DNA of 64,000 nucleotides from NCBI RefSeq assembly GCF_900107685.1, contig NZ_FNRQ01000006.1:372001-436000 (forward strand), read 5' to 3'. The first letter of the stretch is position 1. Each line of letters opens with the position of its first letter. The position numbers and the translations under genes are program-made. Below are positions 1 through 8,322 of this stretch, piece by piece. This DNA comes from Paraburkholderia sartisoli (GTDB taxonomy: Bacteria > Pseudomonadota > Gammaproteobacteria > Burkholderiales > Burkholderiaceae). The notes below the pieces were generated by a model. That model worked only from the letters and a program-made list of their open reading frames with translations, was not told the origin of the DNA and made no database searches.

Positions 1-2
1 TG

Positions 3-410
3 GCGGCGGCCTACGCGCTCGAACGCTGGGGCCGCAAGCCGACCGCGATCGCCTATCTCCTCGGCAGCGCGGCAGGGGCGTTCGTGTACGGCCAATGCAT
101 CAGCCATCGCGCGGATCTCGCGCTCCTGATCGCCGCGGGACTGGTGATGCAGTTTTTCGTCTTCGGCATGTGGTCGGTGATCTATGCGTACACGCCGGAA
201 CTGTACCCGACGCGATCGCGCGGAACCGGATCGAGCATGGCGTCGGCGATCGGGCGGATCGGTTCGATCATCGGCCCGTCCGGCATCGCGTTGATGCTGC
301 CCCTGACGGGTCCGTCAGGCGCCTTCGCGGTCGGCGCGGGCTGCTTCGCGGTGGCGGCCGCCACGATCGCGCTGCTTGGCCCCGAGACCCGGGGCGTGAC
401 GTTGAACTGA
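3..410 (+). CDS. MFS transporter, C-terminal part (5' end outside window)
   Basis: The reading frame is open from the window edge to a TGA at 408-410 and gives the last 135 residues of a major facilitator carrier. Near the visible start is ERWGRKP, the basic loop motif that MFS proteins carry in the cytoplasmic loops between helices, followed by hydrophobic segments and the conserved stretch TPELYPTRSRGTGSS, which is typical of the sugar/aromatic-acid branch. At least three to four membrane helices are seen. The substrate cannot be told from this end. The sequence after the stop (411-702) shows no gene. Confidence 0.85.
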   Translation, partial: AAAYALERWGRKPTAIAYLLGSAAGAFVYGQCISHRADLALLIAAGLVMQFFVFGMWSVIYAYTPELYPTRSRGTGSSMASAIGRIGSIIGPSGIALMLPLTGPSGAFAVGAGCFAVAAATIALLGPETRGVTLN

Positions 411-702
411 GCGCGAAGGCTACTTTTGTGCTCGTCCATGTCAAATAGGGCTCTGGCGAATTGCCATGGCACGGACGGCATGTTGACGTCCCGGGCCGCC
501 TCGAGGGAGCGGCAGGGGCGAAAGGATCGTTGCTAAAAAACGAACGTTGAAAGATCGACGATGGCGTTGTTCCGCGATCCGCTACACACCCGCAAGGCAG
601 GACTGTGGCAATCACGGGTTTTATTCTCAATGACTACAAGTTTGCTATCGCACGGCCTTCGCGGGTATCTTGCCCATTCCAAAGCGCAAAGGGCAAGGAC
701 TT
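411..702. other. intergenic region, no gene seen
   Basis: About 290 bases between the MFS gene and the secreted propeller protein. Short frames here lack a ribosome site and recognisable protein character. It should hold the promoter of the downstream gene, but no clear -35/-10 pair or palindrome was identified. Confidence 0.5.
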
Positions 703-2742
703 ATGCTGACCAGAATTGCATCGGCCTCAAGCAACGGCTTCGCCCGCTGGATACGTAAGCCGCTGTCTTTCGCGCCTTGTCTGGCACCGGCTTCGGCTGT
801 TCCACATACGCCATGTGCATGGGTCAATAAAAGCATCCGCGTCCTGCTCGCCGCCGTCGTGCTGATCGCGGCAGTTGCACCGGCATGTCAGGCGCAGTAC
901 ACCACCGACTGGCTGGCGAACACGTTTGGGACGAATGCTGCCCACGTCGGTAACGGTGCGCGTTCCATGTGGGTAGCGCCCGAGGGCGTTATCTATACAG
1001 CATCGATGTGGGATGAAAACGAGGGTGGCATTGCCATTTACCGCAACGGCCAGAGCGCAGGTTCCATCGGGTTGCACAACGACTTCCAGGGCAGCGCCAT
1101 CACGGGCAATGCAACGTCGATCTTCGCTGCCTTGCAATTCAGCAGAACGGACGGCGGCGGACGGGTGGGGCGATACAACCGGGCCACGCAAACGCGCGAC
1201 CTCGTTATTCCCGTTAGCGCGACGACGACCGAGGCGCGTGCCGATGTCATCACGGGACTCGCGACATCGGGCTCGCTCCTTTACGCGAGTGACTTCCCTG
1301 GCAATCGCGTCCGGGTCTTCAGCACGGACGGCGTCTGGCAGCGGGATATCAATGTTTCAGGCCCGGGTGCGCTCGCCGTGGACGGCGCCGGCAACATCTG
1401 GGTTGCGCAGAAAAGTGCGGGCAGGATCGTTGAATTCAGTCCCACTGGGGCATCCCTGAATGCGATCCAGATGTCTGCTGCGTCCCGGCCTTCCGCGCTG
1501 TATTTCGACGCCACGGCCCGGCAGCTCATGGTCGGCGACGAGGGGCCCGACATGAACATCAAGATATTCCGTGCCGTCGGCAGGCCCATTCAGGTCGGCA
1601 CATTCGGCATTCAGGGCGGGTATCTCGACACGACGGCTGGCATCAAGGGGCAGGTCGGCGACAAGCGGTTCACCCGCGTGGCCGGCATCGGCAAGGACGC
1701 TGCGGGCAACCTGTATGTCCTCAACAACCCGTGGGGTGGAACCTGGGACCTCGGCCGCAACGGCACGACCGACATTCACGCCTACGACAGCTCGGGTAAC
1801 CTGCGATGGAAGCTGCAGGCGCTGAACTTCGAAGGCAACGGCGCGCCTGATCCCGGCACGGACGGCGCGTACTTCTATGGCGGCTTCAACGTCTACACCG
1901 GCACCGCTGGCGGAACATTCGTGGCGAACACCGTGGACCCGGTCGACTATCCGTCGGATCCGCGCATCGCCATCAACGATGGTCAGCGCGGCCAGCATTT
2001 CGCGCAGATCGCCACTGTCGGTTCAAACCGGATCCTTGTCGCATCCGGCCAGAATCCCGGGATCTTCTATTTTTTCCATTTCAATGCGGCCAATGGCTAC
2101 ATCGCGATTCCGGACGCCTCGCTGCCGGGTGCGGCGTTCAATACGACGGCACCCGTCACCGGCGGATTTTCCCTCGACAGCAATGGAAACATCTGGGCCG
2201 GCCTCGACAGGACGAACCATATCTACTACTACCCGCTGACTGGATTCGATGCCGACGGCAAGCCGGCCTGGGGTGCAGCCGTGACGTACTCCACGCCGAT
2301 GTCCATCAGGCCGATGACGCGGATCATCTACCTCGCGGATAGCGACACCATGATCCTGGCGCAAGGCATCGTCGGCAGCACGGACTGGACGTCGATCGGC
2401 ACGAGGATCGAGGTGTATCACGGCTGGCGCGCGGGCAACCAGAAATCGCCGAATCCGGTGATCAACATCACCAACCCCAATCCCAAGTCGATCACGGCGG
2501 CCGGCAACTATCTGTTCGTCGGATACGTACACACCGTGCCCAACATCGATGCGTTCAATCTCAACACGGGCAACCTGGACGTCACATTGACCAACACCAG
2601 CCCCGCCAGCGTGGATGTCGGTAGTGACGTGGATTCGATGTATGGCCTCAGGTCGTACCTGCGGTCGACCGGGGAGTACGTCATCACGAAGGACAACTAC
2701 AACGACTCCAGCATTATTGTTTATCGCTGGACGCCTGGCTGA
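703..2742 (+). CDS. secreted NHL/SMP-30-type beta-propeller protein, function unknown
   Basis: A 679-residue protein. The start is the ATG at 703, preceded by AAGGA at 695-699; a TTG at 670 in frame is the alternative. The hydrophobic core of a signal peptide lies at residues 46-60 and the likely cleavage is after A64 (CQA/QY), so the n-region is unusually long. The mature part has repeated blade signatures of the form G-x-A-x-D-x-x-G-N-I/L-W/Y-V at about residues 225-240, 328-340 and 485-500, as in NHL-repeat and gluconolactonase-like propellers. It probably acts in the periplasm or outside the cell. No catalytic residues could be assigned. It stands alone, convergent with the ABC transporter genes, and a GC-rich hairpin (2749-2767) separates them. 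Confidence 0.75.
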   Translation: MLTRIASASSNGFARWIRKPLSFAPCLAPASAVPHTPCAWVNKSIRVLLAAVVLIAAVAPACQAQYTTDWLANTFGTNAAHVGNGARSMWVAPEGVIYTASMWDENEGGIAIYRNGQSAGSIGLHNDFQGSAITGNATSIFAALQFSRTDGGGRVGRYNRATQTRDLVIPVSATTTEARADVITGLATSGSLLYASDFPGNRVRVFSTDGVWQRDINVSGPGALAVDGAGNIWVAQKSAGRIVEFSPTGASLNAIQMSAASRPSALYFDATARQLMVGDEGPDMNIKIFRAVGRPIQVGTFGIQGGYLDTTAGIKGQVGDKRFTRVAGIGKDAAGNLYVLNNPWGGTWDLGRNGTTDIHAYDSSGNLRWKLQALNFEGNGAPDPGTDGAYFYGGFNVYTGTAGGTFVANTVDPVDYPSDPRIAINDGQRGQHFAQIATVGSNRILVASGQNPGIFYFFHFNAANGYIAIPDASLPGAAFNTTAPVTGGFSLDSNGNIWAGLDRTNHIYYYPLTGFDADGKPAWGAAVTYSTPMSIRPMTRIIYLADSDTMILAQGIVGSTDWTSIGTRIEVYHGWRAGNQKSPNPVINITNPNPKSITAAGNYLFVGYVHTVPNIDAFNLNTGNLDVTLTNTSPASVDVGSDVDSMYGLRSYLRSTGEYVITKDNYNDSSIIVYRWTPG

Positions 2743-2748
2743 ACCGGC

Positions 2749-2767
2749 GCGGCGGCTCTGCCGCCGC
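2749..2767. terminator. GC hairpin between convergent genes
   Basis: A perfect 8-bp stem (GCGGCGGC / GCCGCCGC) with a 3-base loop lies between the stop of the propeller gene and the stop of the ABC permease gene. There is no T-run, so a role as terminator is inferred from position. Confidence 0.4.
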
Positions 2768-2773
2768 TCACCC

Positions 2774-3619
2774 TCACTTCACCGCCCCCAGCGCCAGCCC
2801 CTTGACCAGATATCGCTGCAGCCACGCAAACACGATCGAAACGGGCAGCGTGGCGCACAGCGTCGCGGCCATCACGAGATGCCATTCGACGACATACTTG
2901 CCCGCCACCATATCCGTCACCTGCACGGTCAGCGTCTTGTTCTCCGGCGAACGGATGAGCGTATAAACCACGGCAAACTCGTTCCACGCGTTGATGAACG
3001 TGAAGATCGCGGTCACGACGATCGCGGGCACCGCCAGCGGCAGGAACACCTTGAAAACCGCCTTCGTCCGGCTGCAGCCCTCGAGCCACGCCGACTCTTC
3101 GAGATCGCGCGGCACGGTCTGGAAATACGACGACAGCATCCACACCGCAAACGCGATGTTGAACGCCGCGTAGGAAACGATCACGCCGATCTTCGAGTCC
3201 ACCAGATTGCCGTCGCCATAAGGAATCATCGCGGCGAGCCGGAAGAGACCCACCACCAGCAGAATCGGTGAAAGCATCTGCGTGACGAGCAGGAACTGGC
3301 GATACACGCCGCGTCCCTTGAACGGAAAGCGCGCGAGCGCGTAAGCCGCGGGCAGGCTGACGGCCAGCGCCAGCGCCGTCGAAAGCAGGCTGATCACCGT
3401 GCTGTTGCGCAACGCGACGCCAAAGTTCGCCGCCGTCCACATATCGATGAAGTTCCGCCACTGCCAATGCACCGGCAGCCAGCGCGCCGGATAGACGAAC
3501 ACTTCGTTGGCGGGCTTGAGCGCGGTGAACAGCATCACCGCGAACGGAAACAGGATCACGATAACCAGCGGCGCAAGCGCGAGCCAGCACCAGAGGGTGC
3601 GTTTCATCTTGACGCTCAT
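2774..3619 (-). CDS. carbohydrate ABC transporter permease (MalG type)
   Basis: A 281-residue inner-membrane permease of the CUT1 family with about six helices; the first follows a short basic N-terminus. The cytoplasmic EAA loop that docks onto the ATPase is seen as DLEESAWLEGCSRTKAVF followed by LPLAVPAIV, close to the family form. The length is normal for MalG/UgpE proteins. It overlaps the other permease gene by 4 bases (ATGA at 3616-3619), so the two are translationally coupled and should form a heterodimeric channel. The binding protein lies upstream and the ATPase sits in the divergent operon at 7170. The substrate is probably a sugar or polyol; it cannot be read from the sequence. Confidence 0.93.
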   Translation of the reverse strand: MSVKMKRTLWCWLALAPLVIVILFPFAVMLFTALKPANEVFVYPARWLPVHWQWRNFIDMWTAANFGVALRNSTVISLLSTALALAVSLPAAYALARFPFKGRGVYRQFLLVTQMLSPILLVVGLFRLAAMIPYGDGNLVDSKIGVIVSYAAFNIAFAVWMLSSYFQTVPRDLEESAWLEGCSRTKAVFKVFLPLAVPAIVVTAIFTFINAWNEFAVVYTLIRSPENKTLTVQVTDMVAGKYVVEWHLVMAATLCATLPVSIVFAWLQRYLVKGLALGAVK

Positions 3620-4506
3620 GCGGGGTCTCCTGATGATTTCGGCTGGAGGCGCAGATACACCATCGAGAAAATGAACAGCATGACCAGCATGATGAGCGAC
3701 ACCGCGGCCGCCTGGCCGGGCCGGCCAAGCCTGAAGCCAAGTTCATACAGATAGGTCACGAGAATGTGTGTGCCGTTGTCGGGGCCGCCCTGCGTCATCA
3801 CCCAGATGATCGGGAACGAGTTGAACACGTAGATCACGTTCAGCAGGATTGCCATGTTCACGAACGGACGCAGCAGCGGCAGCGTCAGCTTGCGGAACAT
3901 CTGCCACGCGCTCGCGCCATCCATGCGCGCGGCTTCGTAAATATCGCCCGGCACCGAAGACAGGCCGCCAAGCAGAATCGTCACGGTAAAGGGAATGGAC
4001 ACGAGAATCCCGACCAGGATCTCGACGATGAACGCGAGCCCCGGCGTGGCGAGCCAGTGAATCGGGCCTGAAATCAGGCCTAAACGCTGAAGCGTCACGT
4101 TGATCATGCCGTAGTCGTCGTTGAACGACCAGCGCCAGACAACGGCCGTCATCGTCAGCGAAACGGACCACGGCAACATCACGATCGTGCGCGCAATGCC
4201 ACGGCCGTGGAAATCCTGGTTGAGCACCAGCGCAACCGGCACCGACGTGAGGATCGTGCCGCCCACGACGCACACGGTCCACACCAGCGTGCGGCGCACC
4301 ACGCCGAGAAACACGGGATCGGTGAAGATCGCGTAGAAATTGTCCAGCCCGATGAAGTCGCGGATCGCACCAAAGCGCGATACCTCATGCACGGACTGCC
4401 ACACGATGCTGAAAACCGGATAGCTGATGATGAAGAGCGCGAGGACGAGACTCGGTGCAATCAGCAACCAGGGCGCCGAAAGGCGGGGAAAAGCGGGACG
4501 GCTCAT
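3616..4506 (-). CDS. carbohydrate ABC transporter permease (MalF type)
   Basis: A 296-residue CUT1 permease with about six helices. The EAA loop is seen as DIYEAARMDGASAWQMFRK followed by LTLPLLRP, a near-canonical match. I chose the ATG at 4506 (MSRPAFPRL) because the upstream ATG at 4536 lies inside a strong intercistronic hairpin (4526-4557) and has no ribosome site; neither start has a good Shine-Dalgarno sequence. Second gene of the minus-strand transporter operon, between the binding protein and the MalG-type permease. Confidence 0.92.
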   Translation of the reverse strand: MSRPAFPRLSAPWLLIAPSLVLALFIISYPVFSIVWQSVHEVSRFGAIRDFIGLDNFYAIFTDPVFLGVVRRTLVWTVCVVGGTILTSVPVALVLNQDFHGRGIARTIVMLPWSVSLTMTAVVWRWSFNDDYGMINVTLQRLGLISGPIHWLATPGLAFIVEILVGILVSIPFTVTILLGGLSSVPGDIYEAARMDGASAWQMFRKLTLPLLRPFVNMAILLNVIYVFNSFPIIWVMTQGGPDNGTHILVTYLYELGFRLGRPGQAAAVSLIMLVMLFIFSMVYLRLQPKSSGDPA

Positions 4507-4525
4507 GCGTGCTCGATCAAAAGAG

Positions 4526-4557
4526 GCGCCGGCCATGATGTAACATCACGCCGGCGC
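4526..4557 (-). promoter_or_regulatory. intercistronic stem-loop between binding-protein and permease genes
   Basis: The bases read as nested inverted repeats: GCGCCGGC pairs with GCCGGCGC outside, and TGATGT pairs with ACATCA inside. It lies 120 bases after the stop of the binding-protein gene and just before the permease start. Such hairpins are known in ABC sugar operons to protect the upstream mRNA segment or partly stop transcription, so that binding protein is made in excess. That role is inferred here. Confidence 0.55.
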
Positions 4558-4677
4558 GCCAGAATGGGCCGATCAAGGCGGGGCTCGAAACGTTACGTTC
4601 GTCCAGGCCCGGAAAACAGCAAACCGGCCGCACGCGAAGCACGCAACGCTTCGAGGCGGCCCGCACCATCAGCTATA

Positions 4678-5910
4678 TCAATGCCCCAATGCCTTGTTCG
4701 CCTGCGTGGCCGCGTTGTTCAACGCGTCCGCCGGCTTGGCCTTGCCGAGGTAAATCGCCTGCATCGCGTCGGTCACGGCCTTCGCGGTGTCTTCCCAGCC
4801 CGTTACCGTCGGTGCGAACTTCGCGGTCGGCAGCAGCGCGACGAATGCCTTCGTGTCCGGATCGTTGAACACCGGATCGGTTGCTTCAGCCTTCGTCGTC
4901 GGCAGGAAACCTTCCGTGCTCGTGAACTCGACGCGCGGCTGCTTCGTGAACAGGAAGTCGAGGAACTTCCACGCGTCCTTCTTCACCTTCGAGTTCTTGA
5001 ACATCACGATCGAATCGGTGACGGCGTACGTGGCGGCCTTCGTGCCCATCGGCACCGGATCGATGCCGTACTTCAGGTTCGGCGCTTCCTTCTTGATCTG
5101 CTTGGCGAGGAACGGCGCCGAAATCACCATCGCGACGCGGCCCTGCTTGAACAGGTTCTGCACGTCTTCACGGCTGTAGCCCGTCACGCCCGGTTGCGTC
5201 AGGCCCTCGTCGATCATCTGCTTGTACATCGTCGCGGCCTTCACGCCAGCCGGCGAGTTGAACGCTGCCTTGCCGTCCTTGCCCAGCACGTCGCCGCCTT
5301 CGGTCCACAGCGCGTAGTAGAAATACACGTCCGTTTCGATTTCCTTGCCTTGCAGGCCGAAGCCGGCCACGCCCTTGGCCTTCAGCTTCTTCGATGCATC
5401 GATGACGTCGTTCCACGTCTTCGGGCCGTTCGGATAGCCGACCGAAGCAAGCAGGTCCTTGTTGTAGTACAGCGCGCGTGCCGATGCCGCGATCGGCAGG
5501 CCGTACGTCTTGCCGCCGATCTCGCTCGGCGCGAGGAACGGGCCGATGAAGCGCGACTTGAACGACGCGTCCATGTAGCCGTCGAGCGGCTCAGCCACGT
5601 CGTCCTTCACGAAATCCAGCAGCCAGCGCGTGCCGACGATGGCCAGATCGGCGTTGGCGTTGCCCGAGATGTCCGTCTGCAGCTTTTGTTGCAGGGTGTC
5701 CCAGTTCACGTCTTCGATCTTGATCGTGGTGCCGGGATTGGCCTTTTCGAACTCCTTGGCCATTTTCTCGAAGTACGGCGCGGTCGCGTCGCTGTAGTGG
5801 GCGACGGTCACCCGGACCGTATCGGCCTGTGCCGACATCGCGATACCGGCGAGGGTAAGCGCAACGGCCAGCTTGCCGAGCGTAAGTGAAGCACGTGCAT
5901 GCAACGACAT
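4678..5910 (-). CDS. ABC transporter sugar-binding protein (family 1)
   Basis: A 410-residue periplasmic binding protein. The N-terminus is a clear signal peptide with a basic start, a hydrophobic core and cleavage after SAQA near residue 29. The mature chain begins DTVRVTVAHYSDATAPYFEKMAKEFE, then NPGTTIKIEDV, as in family-1 carbohydrate-binding proteins, and the length is usual for them. An AGGAGAGA ribosome site lies 6-13 bases before the ATG. First gene of the minus-strand operon; an intercistronic hairpin follows it. Its promoter faces that of the dehydrogenase gene, and two possible RpiR sites lie between. Confidence 0.93.
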   Translation of the reverse strand: MSLHARASLTLGKLAVALTLAGIAMSAQADTVRVTVAHYSDATAPYFEKMAKEFEKANPGTTIKIEDVNWDTLQQKLQTDISGNANADLAIVGTRWLLDFVKDDVAEPLDGYMDASFKSRFIGPFLAPSEIGGKTYGLPIAASARALYYNKDLLASVGYPNGPKTWNDVIDASKKLKAKGVAGFGLQGKEIETDVYFYYALWTEGGDVLGKDGKAAFNSPAGVKAATMYKQMIDEGLTQPGVTGYSREDVQNLFKQGRVAMVISAPFLAKQIKKEAPNLKYGIDPVPMGTKAATYAVTDSIVMFKNSKVKKDAWKFLDFLFTKQPRVEFTSTEGFLPTTKAEATDPVFNDPDTKAFVALLPTAKFAPTVTGWEDTAKAVTDAMQAIYLGKAKPADALNNAATQANKALGH

Positions 5911-5966
5911 TTTCGTCTCTCCTGGGGTGGTCTGCCGCCGTAGCCGGCTGCTGGGTTTGGATTGTT

Positions 5967-5981
5967 TGAAAAAATCCTACA
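5967..5981. promoter_or_regulatory. possible RpiR/HexR-like operator, proximal to the binding-protein gene
   Basis: The 15-base site TGAAAAAATCCTACA fits the published HexR (RpiR family) consensus TGTARTWWWAYTACA at 12 of 15 positions by my count. It lies 57 bases upstream of the binding-protein start. A second such site lies at 6132-6146. An RpiR-family gene is encoded in the same locus. Confidence 0.4.
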
Positions 5982-6131
5982 GGACGAAAAAATAGTTGTC
6001 ACGTAGGGTTCGCCATATTTTTTATCCAGGCGCTTTGTGCTTAATATGCTGTAAAGAAGCGATATTTTGTGCGGTGCAGGAACGCACCAGACAAAAGCCG
6101 ATGGGCGGGAAAGTCCACCAGGCGCCATGTT

Positions 6132-6146
6132 TGTAGGAAATTTACA
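6132..6146. promoter_or_regulatory. possible RpiR/HexR-like operator, proximal to the dehydrogenase gene
   Basis: TGTAGGAAATTTACA is a near-palindrome with TGTA/TACA ends and matches the HexR consensus at 13 of 15 positions. It shares TGTAGGA with the opposite strand of the site at 5967-5981; the centres are about 165 bases apart. The rest of the 388-base divergent region (5911-6298) shows no gene. Confidence 0.45.
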
Positions 6147-6298
6147 GGCGTCGTAAGGCAAAAAAACAACGAGAGAGCGCGGCCGTCACGATAGACGCGG
6201 CAGGCACGAATCAGGGAGCAGTATTACGGACAGTCAAGGCGCCGTCGCATGCGAAACGGCGCGCAAAAGCAACATCGGCAACATCGGCGAGGACGGAC

Positions 6299-7072
6299 AT
6301 GAATCGCGTGGTCTTGGTGACGGGTGCCTGCGGCGGAATCGGCAGGGTGTTGTGCAGGCGCTTTGTGGAAGAGGGCGACACGGTGCTGGCGCTCGATATC
6401 GACGCGACAGCGCTTGCCGCGCTGGCCGCTGAACCCGGCGCCGCGCGTGTAATACCGGTGGCGGTCGACATCGGCGACGCCGCGGCGGTACACGGCGCGG
6501 TGGCGAAAGCCGTGGCAGAGCGCGGGCCGGTCGACGTGGTGGTCGCCAACGCGGGCGCGGCCGAAGGCCTGACGCTCGCGACAACCGACGCCGCCAGCTG
6601 GCAGCGCGACGTCCATCTGAATCTGAACGGCACGTATCACACGGTCGAAGCGGTGCGCGCATCGATGATCGAGCGCGAGCGTGGTGTGCTCGTGCTGATC
6701 GGCTCGGTGAACGGCATGGCATCGCTTGGCCACCCCGCGTATAGCGCGGCCAAGGCGGGCCTCATCAGTTATACGAAGGCGCTTGCGCTGGAGCTGGGGC
6801 GCCACGGCATCCGCGCGAACATTGTCTGTCCGGGCACGGTCAAGACACAGGCGTGGCAGGCGCGCGTCGACAAGAATCCACAGGTTTTCGAGGCGCTCAA
6901 GAAATGGTATCCGCTGCGCGACTTTGCGACGCCCGACGATATCGCCGACGCGGTGCTGTTCCTCGCGTCGCCGGCAGCGCGGGTGATCACGGGCGTGGCG
7001 TTGCCGGTGGACGGTGGCCTGATGGCGGGCAACCGCCTGATGGCGGAGGAACTGACGCTGGAGCAGTTCTAG
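6299..7072 (+). CDS. SDR family oxidoreductase (probable sugar/polyol dehydrogenase)
   Basis: A 257-residue classical short-chain dehydrogenase. The cofactor loop TGACGGIGR is at residues 8-16, an Asp ends the second strand (LALDID), which favours NAD over NADP, NAGAAEG is at 84-90, and the catalytic S136, Y148 and K152 (YSAAK) are present. GAGGAC precedes the ATG. It leads the plus-strand operon with the transporter ATPase and the RpiR regulator, so it probably oxidises the imported sugar or polyol or a derivative. The exact substrate is unknown. Confidence 0.88.
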   Translation: MNRVVLVTGACGGIGRVLCRRFVEEGDTVLALDIDATALAALAAEPGAARVIPVAVDIGDAAAVHGAVAKAVAERGPVDVVVANAGAAEGLTLATTDAASWQRDVHLNLNGTYHTVEAVRASMIERERGVLVLIGSVNGMASLGHPAYSAAKAGLISYTKALALELGRHGIRANIVCPGTVKTQAWQARVDKNPQVFEALKKWYPLRDFATPDDIADAVLFLASPAARVITGVALPVDGGLMAGNRLMAEELTLEQF

Positions 7073-7169
7073 GCCGAAGCTCCGGTGTTAGAGATTGAAG
7101 CAGTGAAAGCGGTTCGAACGATGAACGTCGCGCACCACGCGCGGCGCTCTGGATCCTGACGAGGACAGC

Positions 7170-8252
7170 ATGGCAGCAGTGCAACTGAGCGGCATTTTCA
7201 AGCGCTACGGCGAGACGCAGGTCGTGCATGGCATCGACCTTCATATCGACGACGGCGAGTTCGTCGTGCTGGTCGGCCCTTCGGGCTGCGGCAAGAGCAC
7301 GCTGATGCGCATGGTGGCCGGTCTCGAGGAGATCAGCGGCGGCGAGCTGATGATCGGCGGCACGCGGGCGAACGCGCTTGCGCCGCAGGAACGCAACATT
7401 TCGATGGTGTTCCAGAGCTACGCGCTTTATCCGCACCTGTCGGTGTACGAAAACATCGCGTTCGGGCCGCGCATCCGCAAGGAATCGGAGAAGCATTTCA
7501 AGCCGCGTATCGAGGCGGCCGCGAAGATGCTCAATCTCGGCAGCTATCTGGACCGTCTGCCGCGCGCGCTCTCGGGCGGCCAGCGTCAGCGCGTCGCGAT
7601 GGGCCGTGCGGTGGTGCGCGAGCCGTCGCTGTTTCTGTTCGACGAGCCGCTTTCGAACCTCGACGCCAAACTGCGCGTGCAGATGCGCACGGAAATCAAG
7701 GCGCTGCACCTGCGCCTGAAGAACACGATCATCTACGTCACGCACGACCAGATCGAAGCGATGACGATGGCCGACCGGATCGTCGTGATGAACGCGGGCC
7801 GTATCGAGCAGGTCGGCCGGCCGCTTGAACTTTACGATCGTCCGGCGAACCTCTTTGTCGCGAGCTTCCTCGGCTCGCCTTCGATGAATTTCGCGGAAGG
7901 CTCGATCGTGCAGGGTGACCTGGGCTTCGCGCTCGCGCTTTCCGACGGCCACGTGATTCCGCTGCCGGAGGCCGCGAAAGCTTATGCGGCGCCGGGCGCG
8001 CGCGTGACGCTCGGCATCCGGCCGGAACACATCGAAACGGATACCGCGGCGCACACAGGCGTGGCGATGGAAGTGGAAGTCGTCGAGCCGACGGGCGCGG
8101 AAACCCATCTGTACGGACAAATGGGTGGCAGCACGTGGTGCGTCACGACGCGTCAGCGCTCGACGGTCGAGCCCGGCCAGCGTGTCGCGCTTGGACTGCC
8201 GGCCGGACATCTGCATCTGTTCGACACGGGCAGTGGTGCCCGGCTTGGCTGA
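7170..8252 (+). CDS. ABC transporter ATP-binding protein (MalK/UgpC type)
   Basis: A 360-residue ATPase. Walker A GPSGCGKST is at residues 36-44, a Q-loop in QSYALYPHL follows, the signature LSGGQRQRVAMGRA starts near 134, Walker B is LFLFDEPLSNLDA, and the H-loop is in VTHDQIEAMT. About 120 C-terminal residues form the TOBE/OB regulatory part seen in MalK and UgpC, including GIRPEHIE. It should energise the two permeases encoded divergently at 2774-4506. It lies 97 bases after the dehydrogenase gene. Confidence 0.94.
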   Translation: MAAVQLSGIFKRYGETQVVHGIDLHIDDGEFVVLVGPSGCGKSTLMRMVAGLEEISGGELMIGGTRANALAPQERNISMVFQSYALYPHLSVYENIAFGPRIRKESEKHFKPRIEAAAKMLNLGSYLDRLPRALSGGQRQRVAMGRAVVREPSLFLFDEPLSNLDAKLRVQMRTEIKALHLRLKNTIIYVTHDQIEAMTMADRIVVMNAGRIEQVGRPLELYDRPANLFVASFLGSPSMNFAEGSIVQGDLGFALALSDGHVIPLPEAAKAYAAPGARVTLGIRPEHIETDTAAHTGVAMEVEVVEPTGAETHLYGQMGGSTWCVTTRQRSTVEPGQRVALGLPAGHLHLFDTGSGARLG

Positions 8253-8322
8253 ATCCGCGTGTTGCCGGAGCCGTCGAAGCCATGACGGAACGCGGAGTTT
8301 TTAACCCAACAGGAACACACGG

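Noticed and set aside
4207-5889. 560-residue frame on the plus strand opposite the binding protein and permease
   Set aside because: Low-complexity composition (Arg/His/Asp/Glu) and full overlap with two well-supported transporter genes.
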